Below, piece after piece: positions 11,563-26,100 of a stretch of DNA of 64,000 bases. Both the position numbers and the translations under genes were made by a program. Position 1 is the stretch's first letter. Each line of letters begins with the position of its first letter. The notes beneath the pieces are model-generated. The model was given only the letters and a program-made list of their open reading frames with translations, did no database searches and was not told where the DNA came from. Source of the stretch: Coccinella septempunctata (taxonomy: Eukaryota; Arthropoda; Insecta; Coleoptera; Coccinellidae). The stretch is taken from NCBI RefSeq assembly GCF_907165205.1, contig NC_058189.1, forward strand, positions 53,346,270-53,410,269. The letters run 5' to 3'.

Positions 11563-12318
11563 GTATATTTTATCTCGAACGATTTTCAAGATATGATCTC
11601 TATAGTTAAATATGCATCATAATCGGGAAAACTGGCCTACGTCAAAAAGTTACTTAGAAAAATCATCGCAACTGAGGTACCTATATCGAAATCTAAATTT
11701 CATGAAGAAATATGAAATAAAAATTCTCCTTTGGAAAAGCAGGGTGGTATCGTTTTTCACCACTTTCGGACCACCTTATAGGGTAAAATTTAGATTATGC
11801 GCTAAGTAGAGTCGATTAGGCCAAAGTTTGAATAGTTCTCCTATAGCCCAAAAGTTCTTACTTCGCACTCTTTCAGTGCATTTAAAAAAAATAAAATTGC
11901 TGGACTAGCTTACCAGAAAACCCGACCAAATTTCGTGAAAATATTTATGCCACAAATTGACTAATTTTCGACGAGAAAAAACAAAATGCTTCGATGACTT
12001 TTTTCATTTTAGATTTTCCTGTAAATTAGATGGACCTTGCCTTACAAAATTTGAACGCACAACTCAGTACATGCAAAGCACAATTTATTTCAGCCGTTAA
12101 AACCCAAATTTTCTAGAAGTGCTTGGTGGTCATTTCGTACATTTAGTGGAATATCTTGAGAATCATATGAAATAAAGAAAAATGGCAAAAACAGCACAGA
12201 TATAGCAAAATTCAACACAAAAACATTTTGAAAATGCTGAGTCGACATCAGACCCGTTGCTTCAAAGAAATGTTTCATGAGTTATAGGATAGAAACTTTT
12301 CTTTTATATTTTTGTTGT
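11563..12318. other. Intergenic stretch without recognisable gene
   Basis: Between the CAGTCGG-family element and the palindromic MITE I find no supported gene. The small minus-strand frame at 12090-12278 shows no recognisable motif. Confidence 0.4.
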
Positions 12319-12319
12319 A

Positions 12320-13776
12320 CAGGGTGGGCAAAATTCGTTGTCTACTGAAGGGATCTCGAGAACTATAGCAGCTAGAAGAAAACGGATGACACATTCTCGA
12401 ACTCTTTTTTCCTTACTATTCAAAATCTGAAAATAGATCCAGCCTAACGGTCATAGATTTTGAGTTATGAACGAAAATTGGGAAATTGTCATTTTCAATT
12501 AAGCTGAATAATTCGCTTATTTGAACTCGTATTCGAAATCCGTTGTTACATTCTATAGGCACTATTTTATGAGGAATTCGAATATGATATTATTAAATTT
12601 TTTGATCCAGTCATTTTCGAGATACGATAGGGATTTCCGATTTTTCAAATGTAAACTATAGTTGAAAGTTCTTTCATCTTGCTACAATTTTGTTGCTGAT
12701 TTCAAAAATGTATCATATTATGTTGCTATTCACATGAATGTTACACGAGAAAAAAATTCAATACTTTTTCGTGCTTTTCCATTCTCTGTTGAATTATAAG
12801 TAGGCTGGGTTACCATAGCAACCGTTGAGTATGCATTATATTTTGTAAACCTGAGCCTCTATGATTGAAATCACGGATTGCTGAATAAATATTTCGATGA
12901 TTAATTTGCCATCGTTTGTTCTCGCGATGTTTGGCATGCTTATCTTATGATGGTTCACAATTCGAACACTACCGTTGACAGAAGTACCTATTTTTCATCA
13001 TCTTTCTTCTGTAAAAATTATAATTATAGATAGCTATCGTATTTTATTTATGATATTACTGACTCTTGAAGTTTCTTTCATAAATAGAAAAAGGTAATTG
13101 AATAAATTTTCTTCTTTAATAATCAGACGGAAGTCTTTTACTCTCTTTAAAAGGATATCGATCTCAATATCGATATATAAAAGAAATAATTATTCGTTAG
13201 TCGGTGATTGCTATCGCAGAAGGTTGAGTTCACATAGGATTATGTGGAGTTCACGAACGATAATGCATTTTCAACGGTCGCTATGGTTACGCCAGCCTAC
13301 TGAAAATTCAACAGTGAATCAAGAAGCAAAAAAAGTATTGAATTTTTTTTCTTACGTTATATTCATGTGAATAGCGACATATGATACATTTTCGAAATCA
13401 GCAAAAAAATTACAGCAAGATGAAAGAACTTTCAACTATAGTTTACATTTGAAAAATCAGAAATCCCTGTCTTATCTCGAAAATGACTGGATCAAAAAAC
13501 TTAATAATATCATATTCGAATTACTCATAAAAAAGTGCCTGTAGAATGTAACAACGGATTTCGAATACGAGTTCAAATAAGCGAGTTATTCAGCTTCATT
13601 GAAAATGACAATTTCTCAATTTTCGTTCATAACTCAAAATCTATGAACGTTAGGCTGGATCTGTTTTCAGTTTTGGATTAGTCAAGAAAAAAGAGCTAGA
13701 GAATGTGCCATCCGTTTTCTTCTAGCTGCTATAGTTCTCGAGATCCCCTCAGTAGACAACGAATTTTGCCAACCTG
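12320..13776. mobile_element. Long-palindrome MITE, GGGTGGGCAAA-end family
   Basis: It begins CAGGGTGGGCAAAATTCG and ends CGAATTTTGCCAACCTG, with TA at 12318-12319 and 13777-13778. The arms, about 12320-12840 and 13262-13776, are near-complementary over about 500 bp around a spacer of about 420 bp. It contains no coding frame. The right end of a relative is at about 47080-47350. It ends about 330 bp before the CYP4 start codon, so it could influence that promoter. Confidence 0.8.
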
Positions 13777-14107
13777 TATATTGCAATCTAATTTGACCGA
13801 TAGTTATTTTCATATCGGCAGCTCAAGCACCTTTTCACAGCTGAAGAAATCTCATCGAAATAGTAAATAGTACCTCGTTCACTTATCAACTCATAAAATC
13901 TTAAAGAATCCTGTATTCCTGTTCACCTCGGTTCCATATTGAAATTGTGAATTCAATTCAAATTAACGCTCAGTGTCGTGAGACATCTGAAAGACCAATA
14001 GCTCTGTCCCATTCTTGTTTATCGAAGGTTAATTACAGTGATAAAGAATCAAAATGGATATTAGATTCATTCAGCTCGAAACTTTTTGAACTGCATCGTA
14101 CATCGAA

Positions 14108-17100
14108 ATGTTGATAGCAGTGCTCTTGCTGGGAATTCTCCTGATATTCCTATTTATTCAATTTGGCAGATTGAAAAATTTTTTGCGTTTTGTGAAACAC
14201 GTGAAAAAACTTCCAACAAGAAAAGGCTATCCTTTAATCGGTAACATTCTGGATTTACTGGGAGGTCCAGGTACGTAAATCTTTCATTATTTGATTCACA
14301 GCCATAAACGAAATTTCGGTCAATTTTTTTCAGTAGGTGATATTAATTTTTCTTATTATTATCATATTGAAGTACAAGATCTTCATGAATGATTTTAATA
14401 TCCGAGTGGGGTGCAGATTTCTATAATTTTCACGGTGTCGGAAAGAGAGGTTTGTGAAATTTCAATGAAAATTGAGGATATACAATGATTACAAGATACC
14501 ATGATTATTAATAATCAGAATAACCTGCTAATTCGATGTAACTATCAGTAAAGACGGCAAAAAATATTTCACTACCCACTCCAATGTCACAATCATTTAT
14601 AAAGATCGTAGATTGGGTTATGCGTTACTGATGAGTTCAAATAAGGGCGAAACCGGTCTATCACTACTCTCCTTCGATAGAGGCATCTTTTGGTGTCCCT
14701 TTCATTTCACTTTATTTTCATGAATATTATGCCTTAATGAATTCTTTTAATTTCAGAGGAAGTATTTCGAAAATTTACACTCATTGTCAATGAATCTTCT
14801 CGCAATGGAATAGCAGTTATTTGGATGACATTTTTTCCTTTCATATTGGTATCAGAGCCAAATGTTTTGGAGGTATGTTCCTCATTCTTTGGGACTTATA
14901 AGAAAGACGATCTTTAAATGTACATGTATATGTAAAAAATTATATATGTGACAGCCATTCGTACCTAGAGCTCAATGACCATTTGACGTGTTGAGTCAGG
15001 TGTTGAGTCGGAAGTAAATTCTATATATACTCCGTTCACATTTATTTTAGCAGTCGGTTGGCCATGAAATAATTTTCTCAAGTTTTTGTAACTAGAACGG
15101 AGTAAGGTTGGCACTCATGAAATGTCGTTAATGTCATAACGCCGTTGCCACAACTTATATCAATTTCTATTACGAAAATGCCAAAAGTAATAATAATAAT
15201 AATAATAATAATAATATCTAAACAACTTATATTTCAGCTGAATATTTCCACAATCAGAAAGATTGTGAATGAAGAGGATGACAAAGAATTTCCTTCTATT
15301 GTGAGACCCAAAAAAGTGGTGGCATTTGAGAATTTTATGTTTGAGTGAATTAATGCGAAAAGTTTACTACAGGATTTTCGATGAATGTCATCGTAAAATA
15401 AGTTCCCGAAAATAGATTTTTCTATTTTTCATTTGACCTATCCTATACATTGTAAATGTCTTAAGGTACCAATAAATACCCAATTATTACAGCCACAAAT
15501 ACGCGCCAGTTGTCCTGCTAATTGATTATTCATGTGAAATTTTTGTTCAAAGGTGAAGTTCATCTTGATTGAAACTTCCTTTAATTCCTTTTACTTTTAT
15601 TCATGCAAGATGATTTTTGTTGAAGAATTTAACATTCTTGTAATTATCTGTTAATTCCTTCGGGAGATACCCATTCCCAACCACTGCATCATATGCATTT
15701 AATCTTCGGGTTAATATTTTTGAAATCTACAACTGATGTAACGTATTCAAACTTTAGCCAAAGAAGATATCGAACATTAACTCTCCTCAAGCTAGTGTAT
15801 ATTATGATGTTATACTGATCTCTTGTATTTTCCATGCAAATAACTGGATTTGGTATGCCTTCAATCAGTTTGTATAAACTTCAATTATGATCGTCACATA
15901 TTTTCCGAAGACATTCGACATTGTGATAAAATACGTAATAACAGAAACTTTTACGTAGAACGGGCAACATAGCGTTGATTTAAAACCCAAAAATGTTTTG
16001 ACAAGCGTCATAACCCCACATTTTCGTATTATACAGAGTGAAATGTGTCAAATTTCCATGGCCAACCGACTGCTAAAATAAAATTGAATGGAGTATAGAT
16101 ATTTGAAATTGAATTCGGAGAATAATAATAGTAATTAATCTTTCACTCTTTAAAGGCATAACTATACTATACAGAGTATAGTTTTTGTAGTATTGAGGTC
16201 AAAAGAAACCTTTTTTCCTATACCATTTTTTTCGATTCGGCCCTGATTAAAAGATGTAGCCTTTTTAAGTTTTCATAATGAGCTGGCTCCTGGAAAAACA
16301 GAATTACCTTCAAAATAACTCATTGAACACTATGGGAGCTCAATGGGATAACTATCTAAACCTACTGACACTACGCATCTGTGAATCTCAAACAGAGTTG
16401 TAGTTAGCCAAAGTGTCCAACTTTTCAAATTTGACAGATATTATTAATTTTCGAAAATCAAATTACTCGAAAACGGCGCATTATACGAGAAAATATGAAG
16501 AATACTTTCATTTCACAAAACGCTCAAATATTCATTATATAGCGTCCAACTTAGTTTCTATAGTTGGGTTCTTTGAATTTTTGGTATTTTTATGGTGCGT
16601 AATATCGTGATATCTCTTTTGTTCGAAAATGATTCATACTAAACTATACTAAACTATATTCCGAAATTCATTCAATTCGATATAACCGTTTGTGAGATAG
16701 AACTGGAAATAACATTTTCGTATGGTATCTCAACAAGCTGTATCTCTTAAACCGAGCCGATTCGGAAAAAATAGTGAAGGAAAAAGTGTTTCTTTTGAAC
16801 TCGAGAATCAATTGTTAATAAATTGGTACGAGTCAAAGACCGACCCTGTGTAGTAAAGCCCGGAGGGTAAAAAAATAATTCAAATATTATATAGATCAAA
16901 TTGCTCTTGAAATCCTTTTGCCTAACAAATAGAACTGTGAAATATAACCACTGTAGTAGAATAATAATTGAAACATAACAGACATTAATTGAATGCACAT
17001 TGCACATAATATCTATGCATTCATCTGTGTGAACACAGGGCGTTTACGTGGAAAAAGTATCACTCATGTTTTACAGCAAGTACTGAGAAGTCCAGTCCAT

Positions 17101-20100
17101 AACACTAAAGGAGTAACATACAATATGGTTCGTCCTTGGCTAAATGATGGTCTTCTGACTAGTAATGGTAAGTGGTAGCCATCACAACCTTAGGAAAAAA
17201 CAAAAATCTTTCTCACACTTTCGAAATTTTCAGACAAGAAATGGCATACAAGAAGAAAAATGCTCACACCAGCTTTCCATTTCAATATATTGCAAAAGTT
17301 CCTCCACATATTCAATGAAGAAAGCAGATTGATTGTTGACAGCCTCAAAGGACATAGTCACAATGAAACAGATGCTTCGAAAATCATCAGCAAATTTACC
17401 CTGGATACAATATGTGGTGAATTTCATACATATCTTATAGTATCTACATCGCCAAAAAACCAAGTCAGCCGGTATTGTTCATAAATACACCATACATGAT
17501 ATAGTTCGTTGAAGTCAGGTTATCAAGGTTATCATACATAATAATAGACCAAGCATTGATAGTTACTTGAAATCAAGTTGATGAGGATCTTCGAAAAAAT
17601 ATACAGGGTGTTCTATAGAAAATTCAAAAGACAAACTTTGTTGCACTTGCGCGAATCACCCTGTATGTATATTTAAATTTATGCTTAAGAAGTGCATCAT
17701 TGAATTTAAAAGTTGACGTGTTCCATTGTTTTGAATAATTTGCTAGTATAATAGTTGGGGAGCCGACGATGCTATATCGGGATTTACTCGAGCATCGTGG
17801 CGACCTAGTGGATTTTGAAGATTAGATTGTAGAAAGAAAAAAAGGTTCTATGATGTATGCAATTTCAGCGGTGGGGAAAGCGAAAGCGTATGCAGGGTCT
17901 CAAGAATGTAAGAAAAAGGTGTATATACTCGAGCGCGTCAGATTAAGATAATGTATATACTCTACGTGTCTCTGATAATGAATTCATGCTTATCTGACAG
18001 TTTGCGCGGTGGGACTGGCCGTACGGAAGAGTTGAAAATGGTAAGGAGAAAATTTTTTTCCAGGGTGTCAGATTTTTGGAGGATATGTTAATTGGACCCA
18101 AAGGAAGCTACTTTTCAAGGGACTGACAATTTGGACGTGACGCAAGGTCACAGCGGTCCTTTGAAAATGTAAAAAAAAATCGTTACTTGTACATACTCGA
18201 GCGTGTCAGATTTTCATACAGATGGTTAATCTGGGTGTAGAAGTGTTGGCCCATTAATCTGACACTAATCAGGGGGGGTTTTCTTAATCTGACACTTTGA
18301 AGATGATAAAAATCCCTTTTTTTGGAATATTTCCCTCCCTGTACCTCTAATCGTTTTTGTATTCATTATGAAAGTTGTAGATAATAAAATTCTACACAAC
18401 TTTTGTCTGAAGCAATTTTACATACTCTTAACCGTTCTCGAGTTAGAGGGCGATAAGGGCGAGAAGCTTAGCCACACATGCGAAAGGGCAAGGTCAATGT
18501 AGAATCCCTAATCTACAATTGTCAAAATGACAAGGTATTTCTATGATGACAATTTCGAAATTAGTCACGAAAATTTTAGTGTTGTCTGTGACTGAACCTT
18601 AGAATGTACTATTTTCCAACGAGTGAATTTTCGCTTCAGCGAGTATTGCTAAACGCATCGCATTAATCGCCATATATCTCAAAAACGTTTAAACGTATAA
18701 AAAATTGCTTTGGACAAAATTTATAGAAAATGTTATGCTCTACAATTTTTATAATGAATGCGAAAAAGATTTGAAGCCCAGGGCAGGAGATAATTCAAAA
18801 AAACTGATTTTTGTGACCTTTATTGCCAATTTTTAGTGTTTCGGCTTGCTTAAACTGTCAGATTATATTTTTTCCGTTATTCTTGAATCATTAGCTTCAA
18901 GATAAGAAAAAACGCCACCGCGCTCGAGAATGTACACGTGACTTTTTTTTTGCAACTTTGGCGCCCTCCCACACATTTTCGACACGCTTAAATTGTCAGA
19001 TTGAGAGAATATATACTTTTCAACATATAATTAACAACATATATCTTAATCTGACACGCTCGAGTATGTACAATGATCGTTTTTTTTTACTATTCTGACA
19101 GGCTGTTCTAGACAATTCCCCCTATATACAGGTCTAATTTTTGGCAGAGGTACTCTACAAGGTCCAAGGTATCTCACCTTATATTAATCTGACACGCTCG
19201 AGTAAATCCCAAATTTCCCTCTCCAACTATAAGGACACAAAGAATTTTATTCCATAAATGGTACACACTGTATATATCAATAAATTCCTTCCAGAGACAG
19301 CCATGGGGACCAAATTGAGTGAGCTTGCGAACGGAGAGAAATATCGTTGGGCAGTTCGAGAATATGGAATTATGGCAATAGATAGGGTGGCCAAAACTTG
19401 GCTAATGGTAGATGCAATACATCGTTTTTCTAAATATTACCGCAAGCACATACAAGTTTTGGATGTCCTCCATGAATTCACGAGAACTGTGATCGACGCC
19501 CGTCAAAAAACCTTCATCAGTAATGAGGAAATAAGCATAAGCGATGATTCATTAAATCATTCGAGTAAAAAGAAGGAGCCAATGCTAGATCTGCTGATTT
19601 CTGCTCAGAGGCGTGGGGAAGATATTGATGATGAAGGTTTAAGGGAAGAAGTCGATACTTTCGTGTTTGAGGTGAGGGGTAAGGGGAAACTGCTGTTAAA
19701 AATTCGTTGTTGTGTTGTTGAGAAGCAGGAGATGTCATTTTTTTATTATAAAAATTGTGCTTGTATTTCTATAAAATAGTTAATTGTATGCATAGATTGT
19801 TATGGTTTCTGAAAGTTTGAAGAGACACTGAATAGATCTAGGAAAAGTAGGTAATTCAAAAACAACAGATCGTTGAAAAATTTTAAAAATGTTATCTGGA
19901 AATATCACACTTTATTCAAAAATTCGAATTTCTAATTAGAATTGAACTATGGAAAATTCTACGCAAACAATTTTTCAATTAAGCTATGCAGATCTTTGCT
20001 TACATAATTTTCACTGTAAATCTTCAAAATACGGTTTCTCGCTATAATTGTGAAGCATCTTCTGATCAACATGAATTTATACCGTAGAGGTGGAGGAAAA

Positions 20101-23100
20101 CAAATCTTATTTTATAATACACAGGGTGTTTTCAAAGGTGAAGCTTTTTTTTGACAGAAAGTAGAACTCATGAAAATAAGTCGTTTCACCAAAAATGTTC
20201 TATATGAAATATTCAAGATGGCTGAAATACAAACCCTAGAAATTCGACAAAATTTTATTGAATTTCAATGGATTGTTCAGTACCAAGTTCATCGGATTAG
20301 ATGCATCAGGTCACTTTTGAGAGAATCATAATTGTTGTATCGTGCAATTTAGGGTGCATAAAAAAAAGTAGAAAATCGAAGCAGTTTCTTGAAAGTGCTT
20401 ATGTTAGTTTTGTTGAAAAAGTGCTATGATGTTTTCCCATTTAATCCCATTTTTACGACGATTGTTGGAATGTTCGAACAAGAAGATGCCCATTGTGATA
20501 AAATTCGTGAAGAATTTGGTGAGATTTTGAAGTATTATTCTATTTTTTACACTTGTGTCCTAAGTCTCTTCTGTCAGTTGGTATCGAATGAGCCATTTCA
20601 TACAATCGTGTAAGTTACTAAAAAAATGACAACAATTCGGCAACCCTAAGTTTCCATTCTAATTACCACGTAAATATCGAACGAGCCAATATCCTAAACG
20701 AAACCACATGGTCGAATCAGGAGAAAAGTTTTTTCCCACTGCTTTGCGATAATTCAGCTAATAAACGGTCTAGGGTCGTATTAGGATCCATTTCAGTTAT
20801 CATTTTCAACTTTGTCATTTTGAAAGTTTGGTATAGGTGGTTTTTGGTGAAACGCTTCATTTTGACCAGTTTTACCTTCTGTTGAAAAATAGCCTCACCT
20901 TCAAATACACCCTGTATGTGATCTCCCTATATGAACAAGTTATTTCAAAGAGCTATTCTAGGAATTTCGATGATAAAAGAGTTTCTCAATTCTGAATTCA
21001 ACTCATATTCCAGGGTCATGATACCACGGCAGTCGGACTATCATTTTCGTTGATGCTTCTGGCAAATAACAGAGAATGTCAAGTAAGTTATTAATATTCA
21101 GATCTTGACACCATAAAATTGAACCCTGTAAAATAATAGTGATAATTGCACCTTTCACCAAGTACATATTCCGAAAACACGAACAATTATCACTATTACA
21201 GCCCCTGTAACTCTAGAACCGTTCACTCTAGCAAGATTATGTGATTTTTGTTCGCAATAGGGAATACTCCTTCTGAAGAAAATAATGTATTTTTCATGAA
21301 ATATCTTTGAAACGTCACATTTTCAAACAGCCATCTCAACCGTTTCCAAAAAAAATTATTTTAAGTACTTAAAAATGAAAAATAAAAATGGGTATTTAGA
21401 ATTTAAAGAGTTTCGTTTCTATTGCTCAAGTTGGCAACATCGACTGAAATATGCGTTGATAATAAAGGGCAACAAATACACTATCTTGATGAGATAGACA
21501 AAGATGGCTGTGTATGAAGTCTGCGATGAACGAAGAAGGTCGTAAAATTTTATGGGATTTTTATGACCGGTTGCTGTTGAGGCTCGCCAGTTAGTACGCG
21601 CCTTATGATGGCTGTAAATTAACAGCTTTTATGTTATAAACAAGACAATGTTCTTTTTATTTTCTAGTAGGCGCTGTTGCCGAATCGTAAACTAGAAACG
21701 AAGCGATTTAAATTTTAAAACCTCATATTTGAAGAATGATTTTGAATAGTTTCCGCGGTGCATTTGAAAAATTCATGAATGAAACTCATAATTATTCAGT
21801 TTAAACTTGCATATGCTGTCATAACCCAAATTGAGGAGAATTCCTCATTCAATGGATATTATTTTTATACAGGGTGAGTCTTTGACTCGTTCAAATACAC
21901 TGCGCAAAAAACTTAACGCACATTATGGAAATCTCAAATTTATTCTACAACTGAAGGTATTCTCAATGATAATTATTTTTATCATAATTATGCATGCATA
22001 TGTTATCCACTTTCAACGGTTTTTTTCAATACAGATGTTTTTTCCCAGCAGGAATAAAAAAAGATGATATTATTAGATTTCGAATGTATTGGCTCCATTC
22101 TAAAATCAATTGTTCTCGATCAATTCTAGTGATCAATAGTTTTTCTTTCGTTTGATTTTCTACACTCGATCGCTATGCAACGCGAAACACGCAATTTGAC
22201 CCAAGAGGAATGTGCTCAAGCGGTAGTTTTGCAAAAAGAAGGGTGGACTTAGACAACAATTGCAGAAAGGTTTGGAGTTTCCCATACAAGTGTGTCCAGA
22301 ATGTTGCAGCGATTCAGGGAGACAGGTATGAATGTCCGAAGACCAGGACAGGGTAGACCACGGGTAACAACTGCCATTCAAGAACGTTACTTGAGAGTTT
22401 CTTCGTTGAGACAACGGTTTGCAACCGCTCGCCTCCTTCAAATTCAGCTTGAGCAAACTCATGAGGTGCAAATTAGCACTCAGACAATAAGAAATCGCCT
22501 CAGAGAATATGATTTAAGGCCTCATGTCGCGGCAAGAGGCCCAGCTCTTACCGCAGCCCATCGAAGGGCGCGTTTGGATTTTGCGAGAGAGCATGTCCAT
22601 TGGGAAGAGGCCGATTGGGAAAGAGTTCTCTTCACAGATGAGTCTAGATTCTGCCTCTACCATTGTAATCGACGTTTCCTTGTATACAGACGTCCACATG
22701 AAAGATATGCTCATTGCAATTTCCTGAATACTACTCGTTTCGGGGAAGGATCGATCATAATGAATTCATACCATAGTATGGGGTGGAATATCTTTGACTG
22801 CTCGCACAGACCTAGTGGTCGTTGATAATGGAGCTATGAATGCTGATAAGTATATAAGGAACATTCTTGAAGAGCATGTAGTGCCATTTGCCCCATATAT
22901 TGGTGAAAATTTCATTTTTATGGACGATAAAGCCAGGAGTACCTTGAAGAGGTTGAAGTCTCTCGAATGGAATGGCCAGCAAGAAGTCCAGATCTCAATC
23001 CGATTGAGCAGGTTTGGGACAACCTCAATAGAAGGCTGAGAAGTTAGGCTTGAAAATTCAACTCGGAGAAATCTGGGAAGGATTAGATCAGAACATTTTA

Positions 23101-26100
23101 AGATCACTCATTTTGAGTATGAACTATGAACCGTCGTTGCCGAGCTGTAATTAACGCAAGGGGTGGAAATACCAAGTATTAAATCACTTATCAGCATTTC
23201 AGTATTTTGAAAATTGTTCATTTCTCTTCTTTCACATAAGATTCGGTGAAATCCTGAATGTTTCTTCCATTTAATGTGTCTTGTTTCATTCAAAACCTTC
23301 CCGAGAGAATAATAAGAGAGAAAATAACTTATAAAGTCAATGTAGAGTTAACTTTCATTAAAATTGAGATTTTCAGAATGTGCGTTAATTTTTTTGCGCA
23401 GTGTATTTCAACAGTAGATTCTTGCGGTCAAAAGAAACAATTTTTTACTATATGTAAGGTGTATCGTTCCAAAATAATTGAAGAACACAATTTTCAGTCT
23501 TAGGAACACTTTATTTACAATTTATTCACGCAGCAACGTTTCGAGAAAAATTCTTCTCTTCTTCAGGCTGAAATTACAAGAATGGTATGAACAAAATAGA
23601 TCTAAATACCAGGACAATCCAGAAACTAAATTCAAGAACAGAGCAACAAAACAATGCAACTACAGTTTACGAACAACAATAGTGGAACAACAAAGACTAA
23701 GAACAATGACAAAAAACTATCAGAGGAAAAATCCACCAACTCACCTTATGAATAATGAATTAAAAATCGTCTGAAAAATTCAAACTCGTAAAATCATTCG
23801 AAAAAAGCAGGTTCATCTCGGGGTCTCAAATTAACGTGACGTACAGGTAGGTATGGACGCATTGATATGAATGAAACAAGAACATCGCACATACGCGGTC
23901 GGAATGCATGCACTCGAGAAAAACTATTTATTTATTTCCTTTATCAAATTCGAATACGCAATACTGAGTGAACCAATATCAGATCTCGAGTTCACAGAAT
24001 TGGGGTGTTTTCTTATAAGCAACATCTCTTTGAAACTACGCTTGAACCAATTGGTCTCCTTGGTTAGAATCTTCGCATTTTCAAAATCAAAAAGATGTCC
24101 CTCATTCTTAGCATGTTGGGAAAGTGCGGTTGCCTCAGATTGTCTTTTACAATCTAACTGATGTTGCCTCAATCTGGATCCGAAATATTGACACGTTTGT
24201 CCAACATAAATAGCATCACAATTCGAACAACCAACCCCATACACCAAACCGGATTGTCTCATTGGGGGATCAATATCTTTCAAACGGGAAAATAGGCTCT
24301 TAACAGTTTTTTTATAATATGATACCACAATAGTAGATGTTCCCTTCATCAATCTAATCAACATCTGACTCAATTTGGGAATGTAGACTAATTTGTAATA
24401 TCTGAAAATCTCTTTATCGGAACCATTATCAGTCGAAGGTATACTAGTTGAGTATTTCGAACCATAAAAAATTTTATTAACTAAAGTTTTAGGATAACCA
24501 TTTTGACATAAAATGGTCGCTTGCTGTTTAAAATTCTTCGGATGAAATGATGTATCAGACAAACTAAGAATCTTCTGTTTGATACCCCTGACGACAGCAA
24601 TTTTTTGCGATGTTGAATGCAGAGAATTGAAATGCAATGTACGGTGGGATGCCATGGGTTTAGAATATAGGTCAGTTTTTATACCACCACTATCCCTTAT
24701 CAACAATAGGTCCAAGAATGGAATTTTACCATCTATTTCCATCTCATGTGTGAACTGGAGATTCTCATGGAAGCTGTTGAAAATCCTCAATACCTCTTCT
24801 AATCTACTCATGGGCACCGACATAATTATATCATCAACGTAAACAAAGACAAACGGTATATGAAAGTTCAAAACAGACAGAACGAATGCGATCAAGTGAT
24901 TCATAACCAATTCCGCCAAAATTGGTGAGGCTGGGTTGCCCATAGCTGTGCCCCTCACTTGTGCGTAAAATCTTTTATTATATTGAAAAAAGCTGTTATC
25001 AAAAATGAATTTAATAATATTCAACAACACATCAAGTGGAACATTAACACAGCTCTCATAAACAGCCCAGTTATCTTTTATTAATCGTTCTACTAAATCT
25101 TGTGGTATATTAGTGAATAGGGATTTTACATCCACACTTATGAGAACATAATCATCAGGTATCATCATAATCATCAGGTACCTGATGATTATGTTCTCAT
25201 AAGTGTGGATGTAAAATCCCTATTCACTAATATACCACAAGATTTAGTAGAACGATTAATAAAAGATAACTGGGCTGTTTATGAGAGCTGTGTTAATGTT
25301 CCACTTGATGTGTTGTTGAATATTATTAAATTCATTTTTGATAACAGCTTTTTTCAATATAATAAAAGATTTTACGCACAAGTGAGGGGCACAGCTATGG
25401 GCAACCCAGCCTCACCAATTTTGGCGGAATTGGTTATGAATCACTTGATCGCATTCGTTCTGTCTGTTTTGAACTTTCATATACCGTTTGTCTTTGTTTA
25501 CGTTGATGATATAATTATGTCGGTGCCCATGAGTAGATTAGAAGAGGTATTGAGGATTTTCAACAGCTTCCATGAGAATCTCCAGTTCACACATGAGATG
25601 GAAATAGATGGTAAAATTCCATTCTTGGACCTATTGTTGATAAGGGATAGTGGTGGTATAAAAACTGACCTATATTCTAAACCCATGGCATCCCACCGTA
25701 CATTGCATTTCAATTCTCTGCATTCAACATCGCAAAAAATTGCTGTCGTCAGGGGTATCAAACAGAAGATTCTTAGTTTGTCTGATACATCATTTCATCC
25801 GAAGAATTTTAAACAGCAAGCGACCATTTTATGTCAAAATGGTTATCCTAAAACTTTAGTTAATAAAATTTTTTATGGTTCGAAATACTCAACTAGTATA
25901 CCTTCGACTGATAATGGTTCCGATAAAGAGATTTTCAGATATTACAAATTAGTCTACATTCCCAAATTGAGTCAGATGTTGATTAGATTGATGAAGGGAA
26001 CATCTACTATTGTGGTATCATATTATAAAAAAACTGTTAAGAGCCTATTTTCCCGTTTGAAAGATATTGATCCCCCAATGAGACAATCCGGTTTGGTGTA

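Noticed and set aside
17751..19230. CRISPR-like array because of repeated short motifs
   Set aside because: The units are on both strands, irregularly spaced and variable, in a eukaryotic intron. They fit a transposon's sub-terminal repeats.
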